Positions 50,207 to 59,014 of a stretch of 64,000 nucleotides of DNA are shown piece after piece. Each line of letters begins with the position of its first letter. The first letter of the stretch is position 1. The notes below the pieces were generated by a model that saw only the letters and a program-made list of their open reading frames with translations, was not told the DNA's origin and made no database searches. Both the position numbers and the translations under genes were made by a program. This DNA comes from Pelagibius marinus (GTDB lineage Bacteria > Pseudomonadota > Alphaproteobacteria > Kiloniellales > Kiloniellaceae), in assembly GCF_014925385.1 (NCBI RefSeq), contig NZ_JACSDK010000010.1, positions 62,001-126,000 of the forward strand, written 5' to 3'.

Positions 50207-50623
50207 CTCAAGGGTTCCTTTTGCGGGGTGCCGATGTGTCCGCCTGATACGCCAGGCCCGGCGAAAAGGTCAACGTCTGCCGATTCCCTGGAATAAAGGG
50301 CTTGCGGTTTCAGGCCCCTTGCAGCAGCCCGACCACCGCGGCGCGGAAACCCCTAGTTTATAGGGCTTCCGCTGTCGGATGCTTGTTTATCATATTGATT
50401 TATAGAGATGATTCTGTCTCAGGAGGCGTGCTCGCGCGGAGCCGGGCTGCTTTGCTTTGGTTGCCTGCTGCGCTTGGCATGCCGCGTCATTTTCCCTACT
50501 GCGAGACGGCCACAGTTACGCCGGAATCCACTCTGGAGGCGGAGTTTCGGGACGAATCGGTCACCGCGACTCGAGTCGCGGGAGCCCTTCTGGTGCGCCG
50601 AAGAGGAGCAGGAGGGCGAAACT
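50207..50623. other. 417-bp intergenic region: GANTC cluster and two palindromes
   Basis: No credible gene was seen. The region holds six GANTC sites (50282, 50410, 50524, 50554, 50568, 50573), an imperfect hairpin (GCGGAA..CCCTA / TAGGG..TTCCGC, 50343-50372) and the 18-bp perfect palindrome CCGCGACTCGAGTCGCGG at 50564-50581. AT-rich stretches near 50385-50410 may hold the HU promoter. Confidence 0.6.
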
Positions 50624-51337
50624 TCAGGATGCTTTCCCCCTTACCAGCCAGTTGACCGTACGGCTCCAGACACCCGTTCCCTTCGTCGTCGTTTGCTGCG
50701 GGACCTCAAGCATTAAGAAGTTGCGAAGGCTGTAGAAGCCTTTGCCCTTCTGCCACTCGAGCCTCGCGTAAGCCTCGGCTCCAGCGGCCCAGGTGTCATT
50801 GTCCAACAGGGCCTCGATGACCGTCTCACCGTTTCCGACGTCGCAGAAGAAGGTGCGGATCCAGTGCAGGCCCGGGGCCAGGGCTTCTTTCTCCGCAGCG
50901 TGCTGGACGACCTCGAAGGCGTTGTTGGGGTACTCGACGTCCGGGTCGCTGGAAACGCGATGCACGAAGGCTCCTATGTAGGCTTTCCATGTTGCCGAGC
51001 CGCTTTGCCACTCCTCGACGTCCACCTGCTCCCCATCCAGCCTGTCCCAGAGCACCGCCAGAAGCACATGAAGGGAGCTCATGGAGAAATTGCGCAGGGC
51101 ATCGTGCAATCCCTCGCTGCCTTCGCCGACGCCGGCAAAGCACTCTTCGATGACGCGCCCGTCCTGCAAGGCGACCTGGATGTCCAAGCGGCCGGTGTCA
51201 TTGGGGTGGGGATACCAAGCCGCGCGCAGTGCTGGATAACCGTCGCCGCTCCGCAGCCACCCGTCCCGGAGGGTGAGCTCGACACCGTGCGCCTTCAAAA
51301 GGTTCTGCAGACCTGTGTCGAGGTCTTCGGGCGTCAT
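50624..51337 (-). CDS. DUF6348-like hypothetical protein
   Basis: About 237 residues from ATG 51337, which has GATGAGG at proper distance (ATGs at 51349 and 51352 are alternatives). Sequence such as YPALRAAWYPHPNDTGRLDI, GRVIEECFAGVGEGSEGLHD and FSMSSLHVLLAVLWDRLDGE matches the DUF6348 pattern. It is soluble and acidic, without a signal peptide. Function unknown; homologues often occur as single genes. It is convergent with nothing and separated on both sides. Confidence 0.7.
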   Translation of the reverse strand: MTPEDLDTGLQNLLKAHGVELTLRDGWLRSGDGYPALRAAWYPHPNDTGRLDIQVALQDGRVIEECFAGVGEGSEGLHDALRNFSMSSLHVLLAVLWDRLDGEQVDVEEWQSGSATWKAYIGAFVHRVSSDPDVEYPNNAFEVVQHAAEKEALAPGLHWIRTFFCDVGNGETVIEALLDNDTWAAGAEAYARLEWQKGKGFYSLRNFLMLEVPQQTTTKGTGVWSRTVNWLVRGKAS

Positions 51338-51466
51338 TGCAATCCTCATCATCCTGCAGCAGCGGTGCGGTCGAAGGCTTCCTGCACCACTACCACAGGA
51401 CGATTATAGGGGATTACGTTTCAATCTCGCTAGGGAGGTGTTGGCTTCTTCGCGGCGGAGCCTCAG

Positions 51467-52795
51467 TCAGTAAAGCTCCAGGTACTCGTCGCGCTCCCAG
51501 TCGGTGACGTGGCTGCGGAAGCGGTCGAGCTCGGCCTGCTTCACGGTGGTGAAGAGCTTCACGAAGTCCTCGCCCAGCATCTCCTGCATGGCCTTGTCCT
51601 TCTTCAGGGCGGCCAGGGATTCCTCCAGGCTGCCGGCCAGCTTCTTGTGCCGGGGGTCTTCCTCGGAGGGGCCTTCGGAGGGCTTCGGCAGTTCGTCCTT
51701 GTCCTGGATGCCCAGCAGGCCGGCGGCGATCACCGCGGCGATGGAGAGGTAGGGGTTGGAGAGGCCGGAGGCGGCCCGCATCTCGATGTGGCAGTTCTCC
51801 TCCCCGGCGTCCTTGATGCGCACCATGGCCGTGCGGTCCTCGATGCCCCAGGAGATGTTGGAGGGCGCGAAGGTGTGCGGCTTGAGGCGGTGATAACAGT
51901 TGGGCGTCGGGTTGATCAGCGGCTGCATGGCCTTGGCGTGGGCCAGCAGGCCGGCGGCGAACTTGCGGATCAGCGGGTTCATGCCGTCCTTGGCGCCCTT
52001 GGTGTAGAAGGCGTTCTTGCCGGTCTTCTTGTCCAGCAGGCTGATGTGCAGGTGGCAGCCGCAGCCGGCCATGTCGGTCGCTGGCTTGGACATGAAGGTC
52101 GCTAGGTAGCCGCTGCGGTGGGCCAGCTCCTTGATCGCGTTCTTGAAGGTGAAGGCCTTGTCGGCGCCTTCCAGGCCGACGCCGGGGCCGAAGTTGATCT
52201 CGAACTGCGAGGGCGAGTATTCGCAGTTGTGGGTGATCACGTCGATGCCGGCTTCGTGGAGCACGTCCAGCAGGACGTCCAGGAAGGGGACGTACTGGTT
52301 ACGCACGGCGTTGAAGATGTGGACGCCGCCGAAGAGTGGCTCCTTGGTGTCCGGTTCCAGGAGATAGAACTCGAACTCGTGGCCCATCATCACCTTGTAG
52401 CCCGCCTTGTCGGCCAGCTTCAGCATGTTGGCCAGCACGGTGCGCGGGGTGCCGCCGACCGGCACGCCGGGCTCCCAGTAGGCGTCACAGATCACCTTGG
52501 CGGTGTCCTCCAGCCAGGGCACGATGCGCAGGGTCGAAGCGTCGGGGATCAGCATCTGGTCGCGATAGCTGACCTCCTCGTGGACGCCGCTGCCGCCGAT
52601 GACGTTGGAGGCGGTGTCGAGGCCGATAGTGCCGCCGTAGAAGTTCAGGCCCTTGCGCGCGTAGCTCTCGGCCTTGCCCACGGGAATCACCTTGGTGCGG
52701 CTGGTCCCGTGCAGATCCGGCAGTTCGAAGCGGACGTAGCGCGCGCCCATCTTCTTCAGCGCCGCCATCATCTCCTTCACCTCATCCCCCGCCAT
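51467..52795 (-). CDS. glutamine synthetase-like ligase (type III/PuuA-like)
   Basis: A 442-residue GS-family ligase. The N-terminal domain contains ARYVRFELPDLHGTSRTKVI; the catalytic domain contains GHEFEFYLLEP, NCEYSPSQFEINFGP, MSKPATDMAGCGCHLHISLL and RLKPHTFAPSNISWGIEDR. It keeps the acidic metal ligands but has CGCHLH where true GS has GSGMH, so gamma-glutamylation of an amine rather than ammonia is likely. The start has an appropriate GGAGG. It is divergent from the SDR gene, with a shared palindrome between. Confidence 0.85.
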   Translation of the reverse strand: MAGDEVKEMMAALKKMGARYVRFELPDLHGTSRTKVIPVGKAESYARKGLNFYGGTIGLDTASNVIGGSGVHEEVSYRDQMLIPDASTLRIVPWLEDTAKVICDAYWEPGVPVGGTPRTVLANMLKLADKAGYKVMMGHEFEFYLLEPDTKEPLFGGVHIFNAVRNQYVPFLDVLLDVLHEAGIDVITHNCEYSPSQFEINFGPGVGLEGADKAFTFKNAIKELAHRSGYLATFMSKPATDMAGCGCHLHISLLDKKTGKNAFYTKGAKDGMNPLIRKFAAGLLAHAKAMQPLINPTPNCYHRLKPHTFAPSNISWGIEDRTAMVRIKDAGEENCHIEMRAASGLSNPYLSIAAVIAAGLLGIQDKDELPKPSEGPSEEDPRHKKLAGSLEESLAALKKDKAMQEMLGEDFVKLFTTVKQAELDRFRSHVTDWERDEYLELY

Positions 52796-52825
52796 TTTTG
52801 CCTCCTTGATGAATCACATGCCGTT

Positions 52826-52847
52826 TGTTGGTTGGTACCTGCCAACA
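52826..52847. promoter_or_regulatory. inverted repeat in the GS-like/SDR divergent promoter
   Basis: The arms TGTTGG and CCAACA flank 10 bases (TTGGTACCTG) in the 157-bp gap between divergent starts at 52795 and 52953. The spacing fits one turn of helix and a dimeric repressor. The regulator is unknown; the LacI-type gene at 56898 is one candidate. Confidence 0.45.
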
Positions 52848-52952
52848 TTATGTTGCAGTTGCCAAGTGGTGCAAGCTACCTTCGCCGGAAAGAGGGTATC
52901 GGGCCTCTCGGCAAAAGCCCACCCGGACCCTGGCACCTGGAGGGGGACTTCG

Positions 52953-53762
52953 ATGAGCGCAGGGCGCATGGCGGGCAAACACGCGGTGATCACCGGCGGA
53001 GGCGCCGGCATCGGCCGGGAGGCGGCGCTGCTTTTCGCCCGCGAAGGCGCGGCGGTGGCGGTGGCCGACGTTGATGCCGGGACCGCCGAGTCCACGGCCG
53101 GCGAGATCGTCGCGGCCGGCGGCACGGCGACCGCCATCACGGTGGACGTGGCCGACCCCGACTCGGTGGCCGCGATGATCGCCGCGGCCGAGGAGCGCCT
53201 GGGCGCGGTTGACACCCTGTTCAACAACGCCGGGGTGATGCTGAACGGCGACAACGGGCCGGAGGACACCGCGCAGTCGGTCTGGGACCGCACCATCGCC
53301 ATCAATCTGACCGGCGTCTTCCACTGCTGCCGCTTCGGCCTGCCGGCATTGCAGCGGGCCGGCGGCGGGGCCATCCTCAACATGTCCTCCCTGGTGGCGG
53401 TCATGGGCGCGGCGGTACCGCAGCTGGCCTACACCGCCTCCAAGGGCGGCGTCCTCGCCATGACCCGGGAGATCGCCGTGCAGTACGGCCGCCGCAACAT
53501 CCGCGCCAACGCCCTGCTGCCGGGGCCGATCGGCACACCGCTGACCGCCCAGCTCTTCGACACCGAGGAGAAGCTGGAGCGCCGCCGTGTCCACATGCCC
53601 ATGGGGCGTTTCGGCAAAGCGGTCGAGGTGGCGGAGGTCGCGCTCTTCCTCTGCTCGGACGCCGCCAGCTACGTGACGGGCGCCGGCTACCTGGTCGACG
53701 GCGGCATTCATGCCGCTTACGTCACGCCCCTGGACGAGGCGGCGGGAGGCGGCCCCCTATGA
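52953..53762 (+). CDS. short-chain dehydrogenase/reductase
   Basis: A 269-residue classical SDR. The cofactor motif is ITGGGAGIGREAAL, the NNAG motif is LFNNAGVML, and the catalytic residues are Ser (NMSSLVAVMG) and YxxxK (AYTASKGG). The C-terminal VTGAGYLVDGGIHA is typical of polyol or sugar-acid oxidoreductases. Its stop overlaps the kinase start (ATGA). It probably oxidises a sugar alcohol before phosphorylation. Confidence 0.9.
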   Translation: MSAGRMAGKHAVITGGGAGIGREAALLFAREGAAVAVADVDAGTAESTAGEIVAAGGTATAITVDVADPDSVAAMIAAAEERLGAVDTLFNNAGVMLNGDNGPEDTAQSVWDRTIAINLTGVFHCCRFGLPALQRAGGGAILNMSSLVAVMGAAVPQLAYTASKGGVLAMTREIAVQYGRRNIRANALLPGPIGTPLTAQLFDTEEKLERRRVHMPMGRFGKAVEVAEVALFLCSDAASYVTGAGYLVDGGIHAAYVTPLDEAAGGGPL

Positions 53763-55258
53763 CCGTCCTTCTCGGCGTCGACCTTGGTGCGGGCAGCCTC
53801 AAGGCGACCCTGATCGACGACGCGGGCGCGACCCTGGCCGAGGCCGCGGCGCCCATCACCACCGCGAACCCCAAGCCCGGCTGGTCCGAGCAGGATCCGG
53901 CGGAATGGTGGCAGGCGCTCTGCACGGTGGTGCCCCAGGTGCTGGAGAAGGCGGGCCTGCCGGCCGCCGACATTGCCGCCGTCGGCATCTCGGCGGGCGC
54001 CCACATCGCGGTGCTGGAGGACGCCGAGGGGGAGGTGATCCGCCCGGCCATCATGTGGAACGACCAGCGCAGCACCGCCGAGGCGGCCGAGTTGCACGCG
54101 CGCGCCGGCGAGATGATCATCGCCACGGGCCTGAACCGCGCCAACCCGACCTGGAGCCTCTGCCAGCTCGCCTGGCTGCAGAAGCACGAGCCGGAGGCGG
54201 TGGCCCGCACCCGGCGCCTCTACATCGCCAAGGACTGGCTGCGCGGCCGCCTGACCGGCGACTGGGCGACCGACTATTCCGACGTCCTGGGCGCGCTGAT
54301 GTCGGACGTCGAGACCCGCGGCTGGTCGCCGGACATCTGCGGGCTGATCGGCTGGGACATGGCGACCCTGCCGCCGGTCGACGCGCCGGAGGCCATCGCC
54401 GGAGAGGTTAGCGAGGCGGCGGCCCGGGCGACGGGCCTGGCCCCCGGCACGCCGGTGGTGATCGGCTCCAACGACACCACGGTGGAGCTCTACGGCGCCG
54501 GCGCCATCGAGGCGGGGAAGGGGGCCATCAAGCTGGCCACGGCCGGCGTGGTCTTCCTGGCCTGCGACCGGCCGGAGGTGCACCCGCCGGTCTCCTGCTA
54601 TCCGCACATCCTGCCGGGGCTCTGGTACATGGCCTCCGGCATCAACGCCTGCGCCACGGCCCACCGCTGGGTGCGCGACACCTTCTTCGCCGATCTGCCC
54701 CAGGACACGGCCTTCGCCGAGATGGACCGCCTGGCCGGCGGCATCGCGCCGGGCTCGGACGGCCTGATCTTCCATCCCTACCTGATGGGCGAGCGGGCGC
54801 CGCACTGGGACCCCAAGCTGCGCGGCGACTTCATAGGGCTCACCCTGGGCCATACGCGCGCCCACTTTGCGCGGGCCTGCTACGAGGGCATCGCCTTCGC
54901 GCTCAACGACGTGCTGCTGGCGGCCAAGGAGCTGTCGGGGGCGACCTTCGGCGACATGCGCCTGCTGGGCGGCGGCGCGCGCAGCGCCACCTGGCGCCAG
55001 ATCATCGCCGACGTCACCGGGCTGACCATCAAGGTGCCGGCCAACGGCGACGCCTCCTTCGGGGCGGCGCTGGTCGCCGGGGTCGGCGGCGGCGTCTTCG
55101 CCACGCCGGAGGAGGCGGTGCGCCGCTGCGCCAAGATTATCGAGGAGAACCGCCCGGACGCCGGCCGCCACGCGGCCTACGGCCGGCTTTTCGGGCTCTA
55201 CGACGAGGCGCGGCGCGGCCTGACGGGCATCAACCACCGCCTCCACGACGGGAACTGA
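53759..55258 (+). CDS. FGGY-family carbohydrate kinase (xylulokinase-like)
   Basis: A 499-residue sugar kinase. The phosphate-1 motif LLGVDLGAGSLKATLID opens the protein; the adenosine region has GARSATWRQIIADVTG, and the FGGY signature lies near LIFHPYLMGERAPHWDPKLR. Length and motifs fit xylulokinase and related ketose kinases. Coupling to the SDR by ATGA suggests a polyol to ketose to ketose-phosphate sequence. The sugar is not identifiable from sequence alone. Confidence 0.9.
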   Translation: MTVLLGVDLGAGSLKATLIDDAGATLAEAAAPITTANPKPGWSEQDPAEWWQALCTVVPQVLEKAGLPAADIAAVGISAGAHIAVLEDAEGEVIRPAIMWNDQRSTAEAAELHARAGEMIIATGLNRANPTWSLCQLAWLQKHEPEAVARTRRLYIAKDWLRGRLTGDWATDYSDVLGALMSDVETRGWSPDICGLIGWDMATLPPVDAPEAIAGEVSEAAARATGLAPGTPVVIGSNDTTVELYGAGAIEAGKGAIKLATAGVVFLACDRPEVHPPVSCYPHILPGLWYMASGINACATAHRWVRDTFFADLPQDTAFAEMDRLAGGIAPGSDGLIFHPYLMGERAPHWDPKLRGDFIGLTLGHTRAHFARACYEGIAFALNDVLLAAKELSGATFGDMRLLGGGARSATWRQIIADVTGLTIKVPANGDASFGAALVAGVGGGVFATPEEAVRRCAKIIEENRPDAGRHAAYGRLFGLYDEARRGLTGINHRLHDGN

Positions 55259-55372
55259 TGGCCCGGCGGGACTGCGCCGGAGAGTTGCAGGCCGGGGCCG
55301 CCGCTGCCTCCTAACGAGCCTCGACCGGCGGCATCCGGGCGATTATTGTGCGGGGTCATTTTTCATTCCAGT

Positions 55373-55392
55373 GAGGGGGCGCCCGCCCCCTC
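55373..55392 (+). promoter_or_regulatory. leader hairpin of the second GS-like gene
   Basis: The arms GAGGGGGCG and CGCCCCCTC are perfectly complementary around CC (the loop opens to about 6 bases in RNA), 28 bases before the start codon. GATCTTTG follows. It may act as terminator of the kinase operon or as a translational element. Confidence 0.45.
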
Positions 55393-55420
55393 GATCTTTG
55401 CGAACCGGAGTTCCATTCCG

Positions 55421-56794
55421 ATGTCAGGTCTTATCACTCTTCAGATGTTGAAGGAAAACGTCGCCAACGGCGCCATCGATACCGTGCTGGTCTGCATGGT
55501 CGACATGCAGGGGCGCCTGGTGGGCAAGCGCTTCCAGGCCGAGTTCTTCGTCGATACCGCCGAGGACGAGACCCACGCCTGCAATTACCTGCTGGCCAAC
55601 GACATCGACATGGAGCCGGTCCCGGGCTACGAGGCCGCCAACTGGGCCCAGGGCTACGGCGACTTCGTCCTCAAGCCCGACCTTTCGACCCTCAGGGTGC
55701 TGCCCTGGCTGGAGGGCACGGCCCTGGTGCTCTGCGACGTGCTGGACCATCACCACCACGCGCCCATCCCGCACTCGCCGCGGGCTATCCTGCAGGCCCA
55801 GGTCGAGCGCCTGGCGAAGAAGGGCTACAAGCCCTTCCTGGCCTCGGAGCTGGAGTTCTACCTCTTCGACGAGACCTACGAGAGCGCCCACCAGAAGCAC
55901 TTTCAGGACCTCAAGACCGAGGGCTACTACATCGAGGACTATCACATCTTCCAGACCACCAAGGAGGAGGAGGTGATGCGGGCCATCCGCAAGGGCCTGC
56001 AGGGCGCCGGCATCCCGGTGGAGAACTCCAAGGGCGAGTGGGGGCCCGGCCAGGAAGAGATCAACGTGCGCTACGACGCGGCCCTGCCCATGGCCGACAA
56101 CCACGTGATCCTGAAGAACGCCTGCAAGGAGATCGCCCACCAGAAGGGCAAGGCGCTGACCTTCATGGCCAAGTGGAACTACGAGCTGGCCGGCAACTCC
56201 TGCCATATCCACGCCTCGCTGTGGGACAAGGCCGGCAAGAAGCCGCTGTTCTTCGATCCCAAGGCCGACTACACGATGTCCAAGACCATGCGCCAGTTCG
56301 TCGCCGGGCAGCTGAAGTACGCCGACGACATCACCTATTTCCTGGCGCCCTACATCAACTCCTACAAGCGTTTCCAGGCCGGCACCTTCGCGCCGACCAA
56401 GGCGATCTGGAGCCTGGACAACCGCACCGCGGGTTTCCGTCTCTGCGGCGAGGGCTCCAAGGCGATCCGCATCGAATGCCGGGTCGGCGGCGGCGACCTC
56501 AATCCCTATCTCGCCTTCTCTGCGCTCCTGGCGGCGGGCCTGGCGGGCATCGAGGAGAAGCTGGACCTGCCGGAGCCCTATTCCGGCGACGCCTATTCCG
56601 GCGGCAAGAAGCTGCGCGATATCCCCAAGACCCTGCGCGAGGCGATCACGGCGCTGGAGAAGTCCAAGATGCTGCGCGCGGCCTTCGGCGACAACGTCAT
56701 CGACCACTACGTCCACACCGCCAAGTGGGAGCAGCTGGAATACGACCGCCGGGTCACCGACTGGGAGCTGAAGCGCGGTTTCGAGCGCTCCTGA
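55421..56794 (+). CDS. glutamine synthetase-like ligase (GlnT/PuuA-like)
   Basis: A 457-residue GS-family enzyme, diverged from the copy at 51467. It has VLVCMVDMQGRLVGKRFQAE, LASELEFYLFDETYES, GPGQEEINVRYDAALP, NSCHIHASLWDKAGK and FQAGTFAPTKAIWSLDNRTA. The metal-binding Glu residues (ELEFY, QEEIN) and the IECRVGGGDLNPYLA segment are kept. The nucleotide/ammonia loop is not canonical, so a gamma-glutamyl-amide ligase function is plausible. The start ATG has CGGAG 10 bases upstream. Confidence 0.85.
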   Translation: MSGLITLQMLKENVANGAIDTVLVCMVDMQGRLVGKRFQAEFFVDTAEDETHACNYLLANDIDMEPVPGYEAANWAQGYGDFVLKPDLSTLRVLPWLEGTALVLCDVLDHHHHAPIPHSPRAILQAQVERLAKKGYKPFLASELEFYLFDETYESAHQKHFQDLKTEGYYIEDYHIFQTTKEEEVMRAIRKGLQGAGIPVENSKGEWGPGQEEINVRYDAALPMADNHVILKNACKEIAHQKGKALTFMAKWNYELAGNSCHIHASLWDKAGKKPLFFDPKADYTMSKTMRQFVAGQLKYADDITYFLAPYINSYKRFQAGTFAPTKAIWSLDNRTAGFRLCGEGSKAIRIECRVGGGDLNPYLAFSALLAAGLAGIEEKLDLPEPYSGDAYSGGKKLRDIPKTLREAITALEKSKMLRAAFGDNVIDHYVHTAKWEQLEYDRRVTDWELKRGFERS

Positions 56795-56897
56795 GCCGTT
56801 TTCGCGAAGAGGCTGCGGCGAGGTTATAACCTCATCTACTGAGTTGCGCCCTTCATCGCCGCCTGCCATGCTTGCCCCCGACAGGGAGGTAAGACAG

Positions 56898-57935
56898 TTG
56901 CGCATCACCATTCAGGATGTCGCCCGGGAGGCCGGCGTCAGCGTCGCCACCGTGGACCGCGTGCTTAACCGCCGCCCGGGCGTGCGCCCGGCGACGGTGC
57001 AGCGCGTCGAGGCGGCGGCCGACAAGCTGGCCTATCAGCCCGACCGCCTGGCCGCGCGCCTGGCGCGGGCGCGCGACTACCGTTTCTGCTTCATCCTGCC
57101 CAAGGGCACCAACACCTTCATGCAGAACCTGCAGGCGGAGGTCGAGGCCGCCGCCCAGCGCCTGTCGGTGGAGCGCGTGCGCATCTCCGTCCACCAGGTC
57201 GACGTCTTCGACGCCCAGGCCCTGGCCGACGAACTGGAGTCCCTCGGCGACTCCTACGACGGGGTGGCGGTGGTGGCCCTGGACCACCCCCTGGTGCGCG
57301 AGGCCCTCAACGGCCTGGTGGAGGCGGGGGTCAAGGTGGTGACCCTGGTCTCCGACGCGCCGGGCTCAAAGCGCGCCCACTACGTCGGCATCGACAACAC
57401 CGCCGCCGGGCGCACGGCCGCCATGCTGCTGGGGCGCTTCGTCGGACCGCGCTCCCCCGAAAAGGGGCCGGGCAAGGTCGGCCTGATCGCCGGTTCGCTC
57501 GCCCTGCGCGACCACGTCGAGCGGCAGTTCGGTTTCGAACAGATCATGGCCCGCGAGTTCCCGCACCTGGAGGTGCTGCCGGTGCGCGAGGGACGCGACG
57601 ACTATGAGAAGGTCGAGGCGGTTACCCGGGCGCTGCTGGCGGAGACCCCGGACATGGTCGGCATCTACAATGTCGGCGCCGGCAACCGCGGCATCGTCAG
57701 GGCGCTGGAGGCCGCGGGCCGGCAGCGGGACATCGTCTTCATCGCCCACGACCTCACGCCCTTTACCCGCAAGCAACTGGTGCGCGGCACCATCGACGCC
57801 GTCATCAACCAGGACCCGGGCCACGAGGCGCGCAGCGCCGCGCGGGTGCTGCTCTCGGCCTGCGAGGGCTTCGACTTCGTCGCCGACCAGGAACGGATCC
57901 GCATCGATGTCTTTTTGCGTGATAACATTCCTTGA
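56898..57935 (+). CDS. LacI-family transcriptional regulator
   Basis: About 345 residues from TTG 56898, which has AGGGAGGT at ideal distance and opens directly at the HTH (RITIQDVAREAGVSVATVDR, VLNRRPGVRPATV). The effector domain is a sugar-binding type 1 fold (RFCFILPKGTNTFMQNL, AHYVGIDNTAAGRTAAML, GIYNVGAGNRGIVRALE). It resembles regulators with periplasmic-binding-like domains for polyols or inositol. Likely targets are the SDR-kinase operon and perhaps the GS-like genes. Confidence 0.88.
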   Translation: MRITIQDVAREAGVSVATVDRVLNRRPGVRPATVQRVEAAADKLAYQPDRLAARLARARDYRFCFILPKGTNTFMQNLQAEVEAAAQRLSVERVRISVHQVDVFDAQALADELESLGDSYDGVAVVALDHPLVREALNGLVEAGVKVVTLVSDAPGSKRAHYVGIDNTAAGRTAAMLLGRFVGPRSPEKGPGKVGLIAGSLALRDHVERQFGFEQIMAREFPHLEVLPVREGRDDYEKVEAVTRALLAETPDMVGIYNVGAGNRGIVRALEAAGRQRDIVFIAHDLTPFTRKQLVRGTIDAVINQDPGHEARSAARVLLSACEGFDFVADQERIRIDVFLRDNIP

Positions 57936-58109
57936 GGTCGGAAAATCGGACTGAATCCCGGTCCGGAGAGCCCCTGAATTGGCCCTGCAGCGCCCGCCAA
58001 GGCGCGCGAAGCCCAGCCTGATCCGTCTCTTGTTTGCATTGCAACAAGGTCAGAGTTCTCTGTGATGACAGGATGTTATCACTCGTTATCTAAGAAGCAG
58101 GATCGCTTC

Positions 58110-58118
58110 TGTGGATAA
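58110..58118 (-). promoter_or_regulatory. consensus DnaA box
   Basis: TGTGGATAA on the plus strand is the exact reverse complement of TTATCCACA. Only one perfect copy is seen here, so it is more likely a DnaA regulatory site or chance than an origin. Confidence 0.4.
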
Positions 58119-58163
58119 CTTCTTGGCGTTTTCATAACGGGATTCTTGTTGTCGCCCCCTGGT

Positions 58164-58193
58164 GTCTGGGCTAATGTATACCACGAACCAGAC
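58164..58193. promoter_or_regulatory. inverted repeat upstream of GntR gene
   Basis: The arms GTCTGG and CCAGAC are perfect and extend to GGxGTCTGG / CCAGACxCC, separated by 18 bases containing the AT-rich TAATGTATACCA. It ends 60 bp before the GntR start. It is a candidate autoregulatory site. Confidence 0.4.
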
Positions 58194-58253
58194 GCCCTCG
58201 GGCGCACGCCGGTGCAAACCCTTTCTCGAAGCTCTTTAACGCTGAAGGTCGCC

Positions 58254-58943
58254 ATGCTGCCGAGCAAGCTCGAATTCAAGCCGATCGAAAACACCTTCAG
58301 CCTGAAGGGGCATATTTACGAGACGCTGCGCGACGGCATCACGTCGATGAACATCTATGCCGACGACGCCGAGCTGAAGCTCGACGAGCGGCAGCTCTCC
58401 GAACAGCTCGGCATCAGCCGCACGCCGATCCGCGAGGCCTTGGCGCGTCTGGAGCAGGAAGGCCTGGTCACCGTGATCCCGCGCCGCGGGGTCTTCATCG
58501 TGCGCAAGACGCGCAAGGAAATCCTGGAGATGATCACCGTCTGGGCGGCCCTGGAGAGCATGGCCTGCCGCCTGATCACGGAGAAGGCCAGCGACGAGCA
58601 GATCGCCTCGCTGCGCGAGATCTTCACCTCCTTCGAGAACGGCCAGATGCAGGCCCACATCGACGAGTATTCCGACCGCAACATCGAATTCCATCAGGCC
58701 ATCCTGGAGATGAGCGGCTGCGCGCTGCTGAAGGAGACGGCGGATCGCCTGTTCCTGCACATGAAGGGCATTCGCGCGCGCACCATCAACGAGCAGGACC
58801 GCGCCAACCGCTCGATCATCGATCACATGCACATCATCGAAGCTTTGGAGGCGCGCGATGCGGAGCTGGCCGAACGGCTGTCTCGCGAGCACACCTTGAA
58901 TCTGGCGGCGCATATCGAAAAGCACGTCGACTATCTGGACTGA
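58254..58943 (+). CDS. GntR-family (FadR/FCD-type) regulator
   Basis: A 229-residue regulator starting at ATG 58254 after GAAGG. The HTH is [41 protein letters not shown] helical FCD effector domain has metal-ligand candidates in [22 protein letters not shown] and [15 protein letters not shown] regulators usually sense small carboxylates. Its position 71 bases upstream of oxc on the same strand indicates control of oxalate degradation. Confidence 0.88.
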   Translation: MLPSKLEFKPIENTFSLKGHIYETLRDGITSMNIYADDAELKLDERQLSEQLGISRTPIREALARLEQEGLVTVIPRRGVFIVRKTRKEILEMITVWAALESMACRLITEKASDEQIASLREIFTSFENGQMQAHIDEYSDRNIEFHQAILEMSGCALLKETADRLFLHMKGIRARTINEQDRANRSIIDHMHIIEALEARDAELAERLSREHTLNLAAHIEKHVDYLD

Positions 58944-59014
58944 ATGAATACCTGGCGGAAGCCGCAGCCAATAGCGGTGCGCCTCGGAGGCAACATGGAA
59001 CTATGGAGACACGC

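Larger units (their letters stand above)
57936..58253. other. 318-bp AT-richer intergenic region upstream of the oxalate regulator
   Basis: No gene was seen. It contains a 6-bp-stem hairpin (AGAAGC-n6-GCTTCT, 58093-58110), a consensus DnaA box (58110-58118) and an inverted repeat (GTCTGG at 58164, CCAGAC at 58188). It is markedly richer in A/T than the flanks, and should hold the promoter of the GntR gene. Confidence 0.6.

Noticed and set aside
57936-58253. Chromosomal replication origin
   Set aside because: There is only one perfect DnaA box and no origin-associated genes nearby.
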